Source: Acidobacteriaceae bacterium (GTDB lineage Bacteria; Acidobacteriota; Terriglobia; Terriglobales; Acidobacteriaceae). Taken from it: DNA of 9,172 bases. Both the position numbers and the translations under genes were made by a program. The notes beneath the pieces are model-generated. The model did not search any database. It saw only the letters and a list, made by a program, of their open reading frames with translations, and was not told the origin of the DNA. Below are positions 1-7,494 of this stretch, piece after piece. Within the stretch, counting starts at the first letter, position 1; each line of letters opens with the position of its first letter. Location: contig PMWR01000624.1 in the NCBI GenBank assembly GCA_003166055.1, positions 1 to 9,172 on the forward strand. Direction: 5' to 3'.

Positions 1-2
1 AT

Positions 3-2165
3 TCTCGAGCAGCCACGCCGGTAACCAACCAAGGCTCTGCGTCGCGAATACGCGCCGCATCGGCCGGCATGGAACTGACTGTTGTGTCTGTTCGTCCGCG
101 GATGTTACGCATCACTGTTGCCGCGGTCGATGAGACGGTTGACACATATTACGACGACGGAAGTCTCATACCTCGCAAGTATCCGGCTTCGTTGCACACA
201 CAGCGTGCCGATCAGCCTGGTCCGCCAACCAACATAGCTTGGGGAGACTACACAGTGCGTGTAGAGACCACCCCGTTGCGTGTGAGCGTCCGGCATTCGC
301 AGCGCGGAGTGGTGCAGGAACTGGCGTTCCATCCCGAAGTCAACCAGGTGCGATTCCAATACGGCGACGCACCGGTCTACGGGCTTGGACCGGGTACGCA
401 TCCGCTTGATCGTCGCGGGACGAAGGACACGATGCGGAACGGAGCCGGCGATGACTTGAGGCTCTTTGGCGCGCGCAATCCTATCCCGTGGCTGATGGGC
501 AACGGCTGGGGACTCTACTTCCACCTGCCGACCGGTCAATTCGATCTCACAGGCGATGCGGGCGTGTGGCATCCGAGCGACGTCGCTCGCGCACAGGACA
601 TCTTCCTCGTGGTGGGGGAGACACCTGCTGAACTGTTGCGCGAGTATGCCGAACTCACAGGCTATCCCCACCTGCCGGCGCGCTGGACACTTGGCTTTCA
701 ACAGTCTCACCGAACGCTGGAAAGCCGCCAGCAGATTCTCGACGAAGCACGCACTTTCCGCGAGAAGGACCTTCCATGCGACACGATGATTTACCTCGGC
801 ACCGGCTTTTGCCCGTCCGGCTGGAACACCGGCCACGGCTCATTCGTTTTTAACCAGGCTGTATTTCCTGATCCCGAACAGATCGTGAAGGAGTTTCATG
901 CGCTCCACTTCAACATCGCTCTCCATGTCGTGAATCCTCCTGAGACTCTGCACGGCACAGTGCAGGACTCCGGTGCGGCTGCCTCCGTTCCCGGCGACGC
1001 GGCGAACTACTGGGCACAGCATGAGCCTCTTGTGCGTATGGGTATCGACGGTTGGTGGCCGGATGAAGGCGATGTGCTGCCAACACCCTCGCGGCTGGCG
1101 CGCAACCGAATTTACTGGGAGGGGGGCCGCAAGACACGCCCGGACCGGCGGCCGTTTGCGCTCCACCGCAATTGCTACGCAGGCATCCAGCGCTGGGGGT
1201 GGCTGTGGTCCGGCGACACAGACTCTACCTGGAAGACGCTCGAAACGCAGATCATGGAAGGCATCAACGCCGGCCTTAACGGCGTACCCCACTGGGGCAC
1301 AGACATTGGCGGTTTCGTGCCGACGTCTGAGTTCACAGCCGAACTTTTCGTGCGCTGGTTCCAATTCGGCGCGTTCTGTCCGTCGTTCCGATGCCATGGG
1401 CGCACATGGCAACTTCGGCGCCCGTGGGGATGGAACACGGGAAGCTACGGGCCGTCAGAGATGGGTCCAAATGCGGCATCGTTTCTGCCGCACGTGGAAG
1501 ACCTGCACAACGAAGCTGTCGAGCCCATCTGCCGCAAGTTCCTTGAGACCCGCTATCGTCTGCTGCCGTATCTCTACTCTGCCGCATATGAAGCACACAC
1601 AACAGGTCTGCCGATTATCCGCAGCCTGGGATTGGAGTTTCCGCAGGACTCGAAGGCATGGGAAACAGCCGATGCTTATTTGTTTGGATCCAATCTGCTT
1701 GTCGCGCCCATTTTTGAGAAATGCGCCACCAAGCGCACGCTGAATCTGCCCGCAGGTACCTGGTGGGACTTCTGGACCAATCAGCGCATCGAAGGCGGCC
1801 GCAACGTCACGCTCGAAGCCGCGCTGGACTCAATGCCTCTGCTGGTGCGTGGCGGTGCAGTCGTGCCCACCGGACCGGTGAAGCAATACGCAGAACAACC
1901 GAGCAAAGAGCCTGTGACCCTGACTGTTTATCCGGGGGCAGACGGCGCCTTCACTCTTTACGACGACGACGGGCTGACATTCGCCTACGAGAACGGCGAT
2001 TATCAGGAGATTGCGATGCATTGGGATGACGCCAAGCGAACACTGACGCTGCGCCAAGGCAACGGTGCACGCCAGCAGCCGCGCCGGTTCGCAGTGAAGC
2101 TTGCCGGAGGCAAGGAACAGGCGATTACATTAGCGGCAGGCAGCGTTTCAGTGAGGCTTGACTGA
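3..2165 (+). CDS. GH31 family alpha-glycosidase (alpha-glucosidase/alpha-xylosidase type), 5' partial
   Basis: Glycoside hydrolase family 31 enzyme, a retaining alpha-glycosidase that removes terminal alpha-linked sugars from oligosaccharides. Numbering from the ATG at 69 (698 residues): beta-rich N-terminal domain about 1-195, (beta/alpha)8 barrel about 200-510, C-terminal beta domains from about 540, ending in a DUF5110-like segment about 615-690 (YPGADGAFTLYDDDG). The predicted nucleophile is D332 in GWWPDEGD and the acid/base is D383 in WSGDTDSTW. HWGTDIGGF (408-416) and FRCHG (440-444) are typical GH31 substrate-site segments. The frame is open from base 3, the ATG at 69 has no Shine-Dalgarno sequence, and it falls inside a strand of the N-terminal domain. 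The real start, and any signal peptide, therefore lie upstream of the window. Family assignment is firm; the sugar specificity is unknown. The usual acidic residue after the nucleophile (DMNE or DFGE) is Asp here (DEGD). The next gene is 383 bases away, so co-transcription is doubtful. Confidence 0.93.
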   Translation, partial: SRAATPVTNQGSASRIRAASAGMELTVVSVRPRMLRITVAAVDETVDTYYDDGSLIPRKYPASLHTQRADQPGPPTNIAWGDYTVRVETTPLRVSVRHSQRGVVQELAFHPEVNQVRFQYGDAPVYGLGPGTHPLDRRGTKDTMRNGAGDDLRLFGARNPIPWLMGNGWGLYFHLPTGQFDLTGDAGVWHPSDVARAQDIFLVVGETPAELLREYAELTGYPHLPARWTLGFQQSHRTLESRQQILDEARTFREKDLPCDTMIYLGTGFCPSGWNTGHGSFVFNQAVFPDPEQIVKEFHALHFNIALHVVNPPETLHGTVQDSGAAASVPGDAANYWAQHEPLVRMGIDGWWPDEGDVLPTPSRLARNRIYWEGGRKTRPDRRPFALHRNCYAGIQRWGWLWSGDTDSTWKTLETQIMEGINAGLNGVPHWGTDIGGFVPTSEFTAELFVRWFQFGAFCPSFRCHGRTWQLRRPWGWNTGSYGPSEMGPNAASFLPHVEDLHNEAVEPICRKFLETRYRLLPYLYSAAYEAHTTGLPIIRSLGLEFPQDSKAWETADAYLFGSNLLVAPIFEKCATKRTLNLPAGTWWDFWTNQRIEGGRNVTLEAALDSMPLLVRGGAVVPTGPVKQYAEQPSKEPVTLTVYPGADGAFTLYDDDGLTFAYENGDYQEIAMHWDDAKRTLTLRQGNGARQQPRRFAVKLAGGKEQAITLAAGSVSVRLD

Positions 2166-2495
2166 GACCTTTCCTCTTTTCTCTTCAGTCGGGCGAGGGG
2201 AAGGACGAATCAGTTTCTGCTGCCGCGCGGGCGCATTTTGTTGATGACTCAGACAGCCCATTTGCGCAAGGGCTCGACGACGGCGGCTACGCGTCAGTCT
2301 CGAAGCCAAACCAAAACCGGGAAACTCCAGTTATCAGTGGTTGAGAAAACGGGGGCAGGTCAACAGCCAGCGCCGATTGTCCGGTGTCTTATCCGAATCA
2401 CACTGAAATTCGGCCCTTGCACTTCCTCTCAATCACCAAAGCCCATATCGATTACACACACAAAAGACACCAGAGGAAATTGCGCGACGTATTGG

Positions 2496-2512
2496 ATACA
2501 ACCATGTATACT
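2496..2512 (+). promoter_or_regulatory. Candidate promoter -10 box overlapped by an inverted repeat (possible operator)
   Basis: TATACT at 2507-2512 matches the sigma-70 -10 consensus at five of six positions and lies about 37 bases before the TTG start of the S9 peptidase, giving a short leader. No good -35 sits at 16-18 bases; the nearest is TTGCGC at 2480-2485 with an overlong 21-base spacer, so an activator might be needed. A perfect inverted repeat ATACA-ACCA-TGTAT occupies 2496-2509, with one more matching outer pair (G2494/C2511). It covers half of the -10 box, where a bound repressor would block transcription. The motif and its position are seen; promoter and operator function are inferred. 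Confidence 0.35.
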
Positions 2513-2538
2513 TCGCACATCGAATGCGATTAACTCAC

Positions 2539-2543
2539 CGGAG
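2539..2543 (+). promoter_or_regulatory. Ribosome binding site that supports a TTG start
   Basis: CGGAG lies five bases before TTG at 2549-2551. The in-frame stop TAA at 2531-2533 excludes any earlier start, and no other ATG, GTG or TTG lies between that stop and 2549. Starting here gives a complete signal peptide, so the rare TTG start is well supported. Confidence 0.65.
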
Positions 2544-2548
2544 CCCTT

Positions 2549-5146
2549 TTGATCTTCTCCAAGCGGACATTCCTCGCCCATTGCCTTTCTGCCGTCTTTC
2601 CTTTGTTCCTCTTCGTCTCAATTCTCCAGGCGCAGGGCACCCTAGCCGACTACCAGCGTGCTCACGACCTCCGGGTCAAAGTGCGCGACCTGGTCGTGAA
2701 CACCCCCGGCGCGATCACGTGGATCGGCGATTCCGATCATTTTTGGTACCCGAAAACCGTTAAGGGCGGAACCGAGTTCGTTCTTGTCGATGCGGACGCC
2801 GGTGTAAAAAAGTCGCCCTTCGATCAGGATCGCCTGGCCACAGCCATCTCCACATCTACCGGCCACAAGTACACCGGCTTGAAACTCCCATTTGCTCCGA
2901 TACAGCTGCGCTTCGGCGTTCGCCCAATCGGGAACCCGCCAGGGGCCATCGCTCCTCTGACTTTTCTCGACAACGAGCATTCTATTCAGTTCGGCATCGA
3001 CGGCAAACTCTTCAAATGCGACCTCTCGAGCTACACCTGCACCACCACCGGCCCCATCCCCGAGCGTGGCCAGAACGACGATGACGATGCGCCCGAGGAT
3101 GCCGCTCTCTCCGGTTCGCAAGTCAGCCCTGAGGGCCCGGGTGGCGACCCGATCGAGGGCCTCGCATACCAGTCGCCTGCTTTTCAAGCCGACGATGAAG
3201 ATGAATCCGATTCAGGAACGAAGCCATGCGCGCCTTCTCCCGCGCAGCAAACAAGATCGCAGCGCCGCTCTGGCCGCAATGAGATGGGAGCGCAATTCGA
3301 ATCTCAGCTTCCGCCAAGGCCGACAAGAGTCTGCGCTTCCTTTGACGGAAACTTTGAAGCGTTTGTGCAGAACTTCAACGTGTTCATAAAACCGAAGGGC
3401 GACAAACCGGCATACCCCGTCAGTTTCGACGGCTCTGAGGACAACTACTACTCAATGCGCACGTTCGCCTGGTCGCCGGATTCAAAGAAGCTCGTCGCCT
3501 ACCACATACGCCCCGGGTATGACCGTGAAATCACCTACATCGAGTCCTCACCGCCCGATCAGATTCAGCCGAAGCACAGTACCCTTCACTATGTGAAGCC
3601 GGGCGACACATTGGACATTGCAATCCCGGTCCTGTTCGACGTTGCAACCAGGCAGCAGATTGATATTGATCGCGCCCTGTTTCCAAATCCGTACGACATC
3701 ACCACGCCGGAGTGGTGGAAGAACAGTCGCGGATTTACGTTCGAATACAATCAGCGCGGCCATCAGGCCTACACCGTCATTGAAGTTGACGCACAGACCG
3801 GCAAGCCGCGCCCTCTCATTTCGGAGCAGACGAAGACTTTCTTCTACTACAGCAACCTGGGGCCAGGTCTCTCTGGAGGAAGAAGGTACCGTCACGACAT
3901 CGACGACGGCAAGGAGATCATCTGGGCGTCGGAGCGTGACGGCTGGGAGCACCTGTATCTCTACGACGGCATCACCGGGAAGTTGAAAAACCAGATCACC
4001 AAAGGCGACTGGCTGGTGCGCAATGTTGAATTCGTGGACGATACCAGGCGTCAGATTTATTTCGATACCGGTGGTATCGTTCCTGGACAGGATCCTTACT
4101 TCACGCAGGTTTATCGGATCAACTTCGACGGCACCGGCCTCACGAAGTTTACCGACGCCGACGGAATGCACAGGGTTTCGTTCTCTAAGGACAGAAAGTT
4201 TTACGTCGATACGTGGCAGCGTGTCGATCTTGCACCAGTTGCCCAACTGCGCCGAACCTCTGACCAGACAGTCGTCATGGATCTCGACAAGGCAGACACC
4301 ACTCCCCTGTTGGCAGCAGGTTTCAAGCCGCCTGAGGTTTTCGTGGCCAAAGGTCGCGACGGTAAAACAGACATTTGGGGCACAATCACCCGCCCCATGA
4401 ACCTCGACCCATCGAAGAAGTATCCGGTCATCGAGAATATCTACGCCGGGCCTCAGGGGTCTTTCGTTCCCAAATCTTTCAGCCCCATCGCACCTGACCA
4501 GTCGCTCGCGGAACTCGGCTTTATCGTGGTGCATATCGACGGCATGGGCACCAGCAACCGTTCCAAGGCATTCCACGACGTCGCCTTCAAAAATCTCGGC
4601 GACGCGGGCTTTCCCGATCGCATCCTCTGGCACAAGGCTGTCGCGGCAAAGTATCCCTACTACGACATCTCGCGCGTAGGCATCTTCGGCACCTCAGCCG
4701 GTGGTCAGAGCGCGCTCGGCGGCGCTCTCTTCTACCCCGAGTTCTATAAAGTGGTCGTCACCAACAGTGGCTGCCACGACAATCGTATGGACAAGATGTG
4801 GTGGAACGAGCAGTGGATGGGATGGCCGATAGGCCCACAATACGCCGCGTCATCGAACGTTGATAACGCGTACAAGTTGCAAGGCAAAGCCCTCATAATC
4901 ATTGGCGAGATGGATAGCAATGTCGATCCGGCGTCTTCTCTGCAGGTAGTCAACGCACTCGTGAAGGCGCACAAGCACTTCGACATGCTCTACATTCCCG
5001 ATCAGAACCACGGCGTGGGTATCCTTGGCGATGAGCATTATCGCGACGACTATTTCGTTCACAATCTGTTGGGCTTAGAGCCGCCCGACTGGAACAAGGT
5101 CTCGTTGAGCCCGGACAAATCAGCCGAGGATCAGGGGAACCTATGA
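2549..5146 (+). CDS. Exported S9 family (DPP-IV-like, S9B) serine peptidase
   Basis: Prolyl-oligopeptidase-clan serine peptidase of 865 residues, expected to cleave short peptides outside the cytoplasmic membrane. The start gives a signal peptide: basic MIFSKR, a hydrophobic core to about residue 26, and probable cleavage near A28. A beta-propeller of the DPPIV N-terminal type spans about 260-590 (for example [15 protein letters not shown], 306-320). The alpha/beta-hydrolase domain spans about 620-845, with Ser716 in GTSAGG, Asp793 in NVDP and His821 in NHGVG, a complete catalytic triad in the expected order. The segment [15 protein letters not shown] after the nucleophile is typical of a widespread bacterial subgroup. 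Oddities: an acidic, low-complexity insert at about 172-245 (a DDDD run, then DDEDESDS, then an Arg-rich stretch), and no DWVYEEE-type Glu-Glu motif, which binds the peptide N-terminus in true DPP-IV. Dipeptidyl-peptidase specificity is therefore uncertain. C157 and C164 could form a disulfide. It overlaps the next gene by four bases, so it probably heads an operon. Confidence 0.92.
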   Translation: MIFSKRTFLAHCLSAVFPLFLFVSILQAQGTLADYQRAHDLRVKVRDLVVNTPGAITWIGDSDHFWYPKTVKGGTEFVLVDADAGVKKSPFDQDRLATAISTSTGHKYTGLKLPFAPIQLRFGVRPIGNPPGAIAPLTFLDNEHSIQFGIDGKLFKCDLSSYTCTTTGPIPERGQNDDDDAPEDAALSGSQVSPEGPGGDPIEGLAYQSPAFQADDEDESDSGTKPCAPSPAQQTRSQRRSGRNEMGAQFESQLPPRPTRVCASFDGNFEAFVQNFNVFIKPKGDKPAYPVSFDGSEDNYYSMRTFAWSPDSKKLVAYHIRPGYDREITYIESSPPDQIQPKHSTLHYVKPGDTLDIAIPVLFDVATRQQIDIDRALFPNPYDITTPEWWKNSRGFTFEYNQRGHQAYTVIEVDAQTGKPRPLISEQTKTFFYYSNLGPGLSGGRRYRHDIDDGKEIIWASERDGWEHLYLYDGITGKLKNQITKGDWLVRNVEFVDDTRRQIYFDTGGIVPGQDPYFTQVYRINFDGTGLTKFTDADGMHRVSFSKDRKFYVDTWQRVDLAPVAQLRRTSDQTVVMDLDKADTTPLLAAGFKPPEVFVAKGRDGKTDIWGTITRPMNLDPSKKYPVIENIYAGPQGSFVPKSFSPIAPDQSLAELGFIVVHIDGMGTSNRSKAFHDVAFKNLGDAGFPDRILWHKAVAAKYPYYDISRVGIFGTSAGGQSALGGALFYPEFYKVVVTNSGCHDNRMDKMWWNEQWMGWPIGPQYAASSNVDNAYKLQGKALIIIGEMDSNVDPASSLQVVNALVKAHKHFDMLYIPDQNHGVGILGDEHYRDDYFVHNLLGLEPPDWNKVSLSPDKSAEDQGNL
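5133..5146 (+). promoter_or_regulatory. Shine-Dalgarno and ATGA stop/start overlap (translational coupling)
   Basis: AGGGGA (5133-5138) sits inside the end of the S9 peptidase gene, four bases before ATG 5143-5145. That ATG overlaps the upstream TGA stop (5144-5146) as ATGA. The arrangement implies the two proteins are made from one mRNA, with coupled translation and similar amounts. Confidence 0.75.
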
Positions 5147-7413
5147 GCTACAACAATCGAGATTTCCTGCGCGCTGGATTTCTGACCCTTCTATTGCTGA
5201 GCGGAGTCGCAGCCCATGCTCAATTTCGGCAGCAGCCTGGACATTCCATCGGAACCGTCACCACTCAAGGCAACCTCATCGTTCTTACACTGGACGAGGA
5301 TGCGCTCGGCGACACCAACCTCTTCAACCTGGCTCATCGCACACTACGCTTTACTCCCCATGGCTCGCAGTACACTGTCGAGACCATTCCCTGGCAGTGG
5401 GACTCAGAATTCGGCGCCGAAATGCCTGGCAGCGATGCCACGATCAAGAATTTCGCCTTCCCGTTTTCGGGCAAGAGTTGGAACTCTTTCTCAGTCGGCA
5501 TAACCGGTTCCATAACCTTCGGTGAACCAATCCATCCAGTTGCCGGACGTGCCGGAACGCCGCCGCCGAATCGAAACGACGGCCTCTCCGTCGATCGATT
5601 CGCTGAGTTGCAGCAAGCCGGACCCGGGTTCATCAACACAATTCCAGCGATCAGTGTCTTCTTCAAACCGCGGCTGAACGGAACGCGCTACCTCAAGGAG
5701 TCCAGCGAACGCGCGCTCATCACCTGGAGCCTGACCGAGCCCTTTGGCGGCATTCAGGACATGAGTTGGACACCAACCGTCAATCGCTTTCAAGCGGTCC
5801 TGCACAAAGACGGCGCCATCGAGCTCAGTTATGACGAGATTCATGCCGAAGACGCAGTCGTCGGCTTATATCCGATAGTGACCGCGGGAAACGAAAAGGA
5901 AATTGCTGTCATTGATGCGGACGCAAATGCCGCAGCGCTCCCCCACCTTGATATCACCAAGATCAAAACGGCTGCTGTCGATGGCCTCTTTCTCAAAGTG
6001 ACTATCGAGACGCGCGGACCGGTGCTGCCGGAAAACGATCCCGCCCTCGCGGGCATCACCTATCGAATCTGTCTCGACCGAGACAAACCGGTCGCTTGCA
6101 CGCCGGATAATTCCACAGTCTGGACGATTATCGGAAGCGCCGGTCGCAGGCGAAGCGGACCTGTCTCCCCTCATTACATTGCGTTCGGGTCCGGTTTGCA
6201 GCCAACAGTCAACGTCAGCGGAAATACCATCTCCGTTGAAGGAACTTTGCCTGCCGATTACAAGGCCGGTGACTCTATATTCCTCTCTGCGTCAACACAA
6301 ACTCCCGGCACGCATCCAACCATCGTCGACCAGGTTTTACCCCACCCCATCAAGCTCGCCGGCCTTGCCAGTCCCGCGGTTCATCTAAGCGCCCTCAAGA
6401 AGAGTGACGGTCCGTTCTCCGTTGCCTACGAAGTCTTCCACTACATGAGGCCGCCGAGAGCTGAAGACCTAACCTGCTCGGTTATCCGCGCCCTGGGCGA
6501 TAAATTCGATATGCTCGCCTACTACTCCGACTTTCGCATCGACAACCCCGAGGCTGGCACTTCGAGCACTGGACCACTGGGCGGAGGTCCTGCGGGCGGA
6601 GCCGTGACCGGCATCCACGCAGACCAGGAAAACCTGGCGGCCTTCTGCACGCAGGGCCGCTTTCAATGGCAGTTCATCCAACCTGTTTTCGTCGGCGCCA
6701 ACCAGATGCAGCAATATCCGCCTGACGATTTCCAGGATAAGAACACGCGAAATTTAGGCTTCTACATGCACCAACTCGCAGAGCGAACTGGCAACGGAAA
6801 GATCCCGCCCTACGATTACGCCATGTCACAGATCGGCCATGAAATGGGCCATCGTTGGTCTGCGTTCGTCTCCGCAAAAGTCGGCGACGAGACAATCGAA
6901 CTTGGTCCAACACACTGGGCCACGGGCCTGCAGGCCCAGGTGGCATTTCCTTATCAACGGCCAACAGAGGCGTCGGCGATGGGCGGCGGCGTGTGGCAGG
7001 ACAACTATGATGGCACCTTCACGCAGCTCGATGATGATTACTATGTCCCAGCTACAGGTTGGTCATATCTCGATCTTTACTTGATGGGCTTCATCTCTCC
7101 CGCCGAAGTGCCTGACTTCTTCATACTGCGAAAACTGGTCCCAGTGGGCCACGACTCCAACGGCCACGCCATCTACAAAGCCGATCGAACCACAATCACG
7201 ATTAAGGATGTGATTGCCGCCGAAGGCCCTAGGCTGCCGGCGGTCGACCAGGCGCAGAAGAACTTCAACACCGGCATGGTCATGGTCGTTGAGCACGGCA
7301 AGATACCGAGCCCAAAACTCATTGAGAGCGTCATCGGTATCCGCGAGCGCTGGATCGACTACTGGTCCACAACCACAGGGCATCGTTCCACCATGACCGC
7401 GGATCCAAAGTAA
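5143..7413 (+). CDS. Exported putative zinc metallopeptidase (HEMGHRW) with N-terminal nidogen-like domain
   Basis: A 756-residue protein I cannot assign to a named family. A signal peptide is clear: basic N-terminus, [14 protein letters not shown] core, probable cleavage AHA|Q after residue 26. Residues about 70-245 are beta-rich and recall the extracellular nidogen-like (NIDO) pattern: [10 protein letters not shown], then GITGSITFG, then [20 protein letters not shown] and AVVGLYP. A second beta-rich region spans about 270-405. From about 415 a catalytic-looking region contains a Gly-rich loop (477-489) and HEMGHRW (566-572), an HExxH zinc site with H566 and H570 as ligands and E567 as general base. 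The third ligand is not obvious: H591 in THW and D644 in SYLDLYLMG are candidates; no gluzincin or metzincin motif completes the site. Cysteine pairs such as 310/319 fit an exported protein. The start is fixed by the Shine-Dalgarno sequence and ATGA overlap with the S9 gene. Its place between two exopeptidases suggests an endopeptidase role (inference). A non-catalytic or binding role remains possible. Confidence 0.8.
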   Translation: MSYNNRDFLRAGFLTLLLLSGVAAHAQFRQQPGHSIGTVTTQGNLIVLTLDEDALGDTNLFNLAHRTLRFTPHGSQYTVETIPWQWDSEFGAEMPGSDATIKNFAFPFSGKSWNSFSVGITGSITFGEPIHPVAGRAGTPPPNRNDGLSVDRFAELQQAGPGFINTIPAISVFFKPRLNGTRYLKESSERALITWSLTEPFGGIQDMSWTPTVNRFQAVLHKDGAIELSYDEIHAEDAVVGLYPIVTAGNEKEIAVIDADANAAALPHLDITKIKTAAVDGLFLKVTIETRGPVLPENDPALAGITYRICLDRDKPVACTPDNSTVWTIIGSAGRRRSGPVSPHYIAFGSGLQPTVNVSGNTISVEGTLPADYKAGDSIFLSASTQTPGTHPTIVDQVLPHPIKLAGLASPAVHLSALKKSDGPFSVAYEVFHYMRPPRAEDLTCSVIRALGDKFDMLAYYSDFRIDNPEAGTSSTGPLGGGPAGGAVTGIHADQENLAAFCTQGRFQWQFIQPVFVGANQMQQYPPDDFQDKNTRNLGFYMHQLAERTGNGKIPPYDYAMSQIGHEMGHRWSAFVSAKVGDETIELGPTHWATGLQAQVAFPYQRPTEASAMGGGVWQDNYDGTFTQLDDDYYVPATGWSYLDLYLMGFISPAEVPDFFILRKLVPVGHDSNGHAIYKADRTTITIKDVIAAEGPRLPAVDQAQKNFNTGMVMVVEHGKIPSPKLIESVIGIRERWIDYWSTTTGHRSTMTADPK

Positions 7414-7494
7414 ATGAAGATTCACGCCTCGCAGATCGCCTGGTCACTTCCCTTTCTTCGCACGCAGAGTCACCAGTTGACGGAGAACACTTGA
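7414..7494 (+). other. 26-codon ORF exactly filling the gap between two peptidase genes; doubtful gene
   Basis: The stop TAA of the upstream gene (7411-7413) is followed directly by ATG, and this short frame ends in TGA (7492-7494) directly before the ATG of the M1 gene. All three are in the same frame. The peptide begins MKIHASQIAW and has no signal peptide, membrane segment or recognisable motif. No Shine-Dalgarno sequence precedes its ATG, so translation would depend on reinitiation after the upstream stop. It could act as a coupling leader for the M1 gene, but a chance ORF is the more likely reading. The gap otherwise contains only the ribosome site of the next gene. Confidence 0.2.
7482..7487 (+). 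promoter_or_regulatory. Ribosome binding site of the M1 aminopeptidase gene
   Basis: GGAGAA lies seven bases before ATG 7495, good spacing for initiation there. This favours M1 over the in-frame ATGs at codons 8 and 11, and it keeps the basic residues R4 and K5 in the signal peptide. Confidence 0.6.

Larger units (their letters stand above)
2166..2548. other. Intergenic region between the GH31 gene and the peptidase cluster
   Basis: This gap has no convincing gene. At the left end an imperfect hairpin (CCTTTCCTC at 2168-2176 against GAGGGGAAGG at 2195-2204, 18-base loop) lacks a following T-run. A short GCGC-GG-GCGC element (2225-2234) is followed by ATTTT; either could be a weak terminator for GH31, but neither is convincing. 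In the middle, CCGAAT (2393-2398) and ATTCGG (2408-2413) form a 6-bp stem with a 9-base loop and no obvious role. The right end holds the candidate promoter and operator described separately. A reading frame of about 104 codons (2238-2552) crosses the gap but has no ribosome site and reads as low-complexity, non-domain protein, so I treat it as chance. Confidence 0.6.

Noticed and set aside
105..836. Minus-strand frame of 243 codons opposite the GH31 gene
   Set aside because: Shadow of the GH31 frame; no signal, domain or coherent hydrophobic pattern.
2168..2239. Possible rho-independent terminators after GH31
   Set aside because: The first hairpin has a large loop, a bulge and no T-run. The second has only a GCGC stem with a two-base loop before ATTTT. 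Both are too weak to call.
2393..2413. CCGAAT...ATTCGG inverted repeat
   Set aside because: A six-base stem with a nine-base loop, far from the promoter and without a T-run, is expected by chance in a gap of this size.
2417..2449. TTGCAC (2417-2422) as a -35 with CATATC (2444-2449) as a -10
   Set aside because: The spacer is 21 bases and the -10 match is poor, so it is weaker than TATACT at 2507-2512.
2238..2552. Plus-strand frame of 104 codons in the intergenic gap, overlapping the S9 start
   Set aside because: Starts at TTG or ATG without a ribosome site, has mixed low-complexity content with no motif, and runs across the candidate promoter and ribosome site of the next gene.
3548..4633. 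Minus-strand frame of 361 codons opposite the S9 peptidase
   Set aside because: It is an antisense shadow of a strongly supported gene. It has no domain-like pattern and begins inside the coding region of the hydrolase domain; long antisense frames are common in GC-rich coding DNA.
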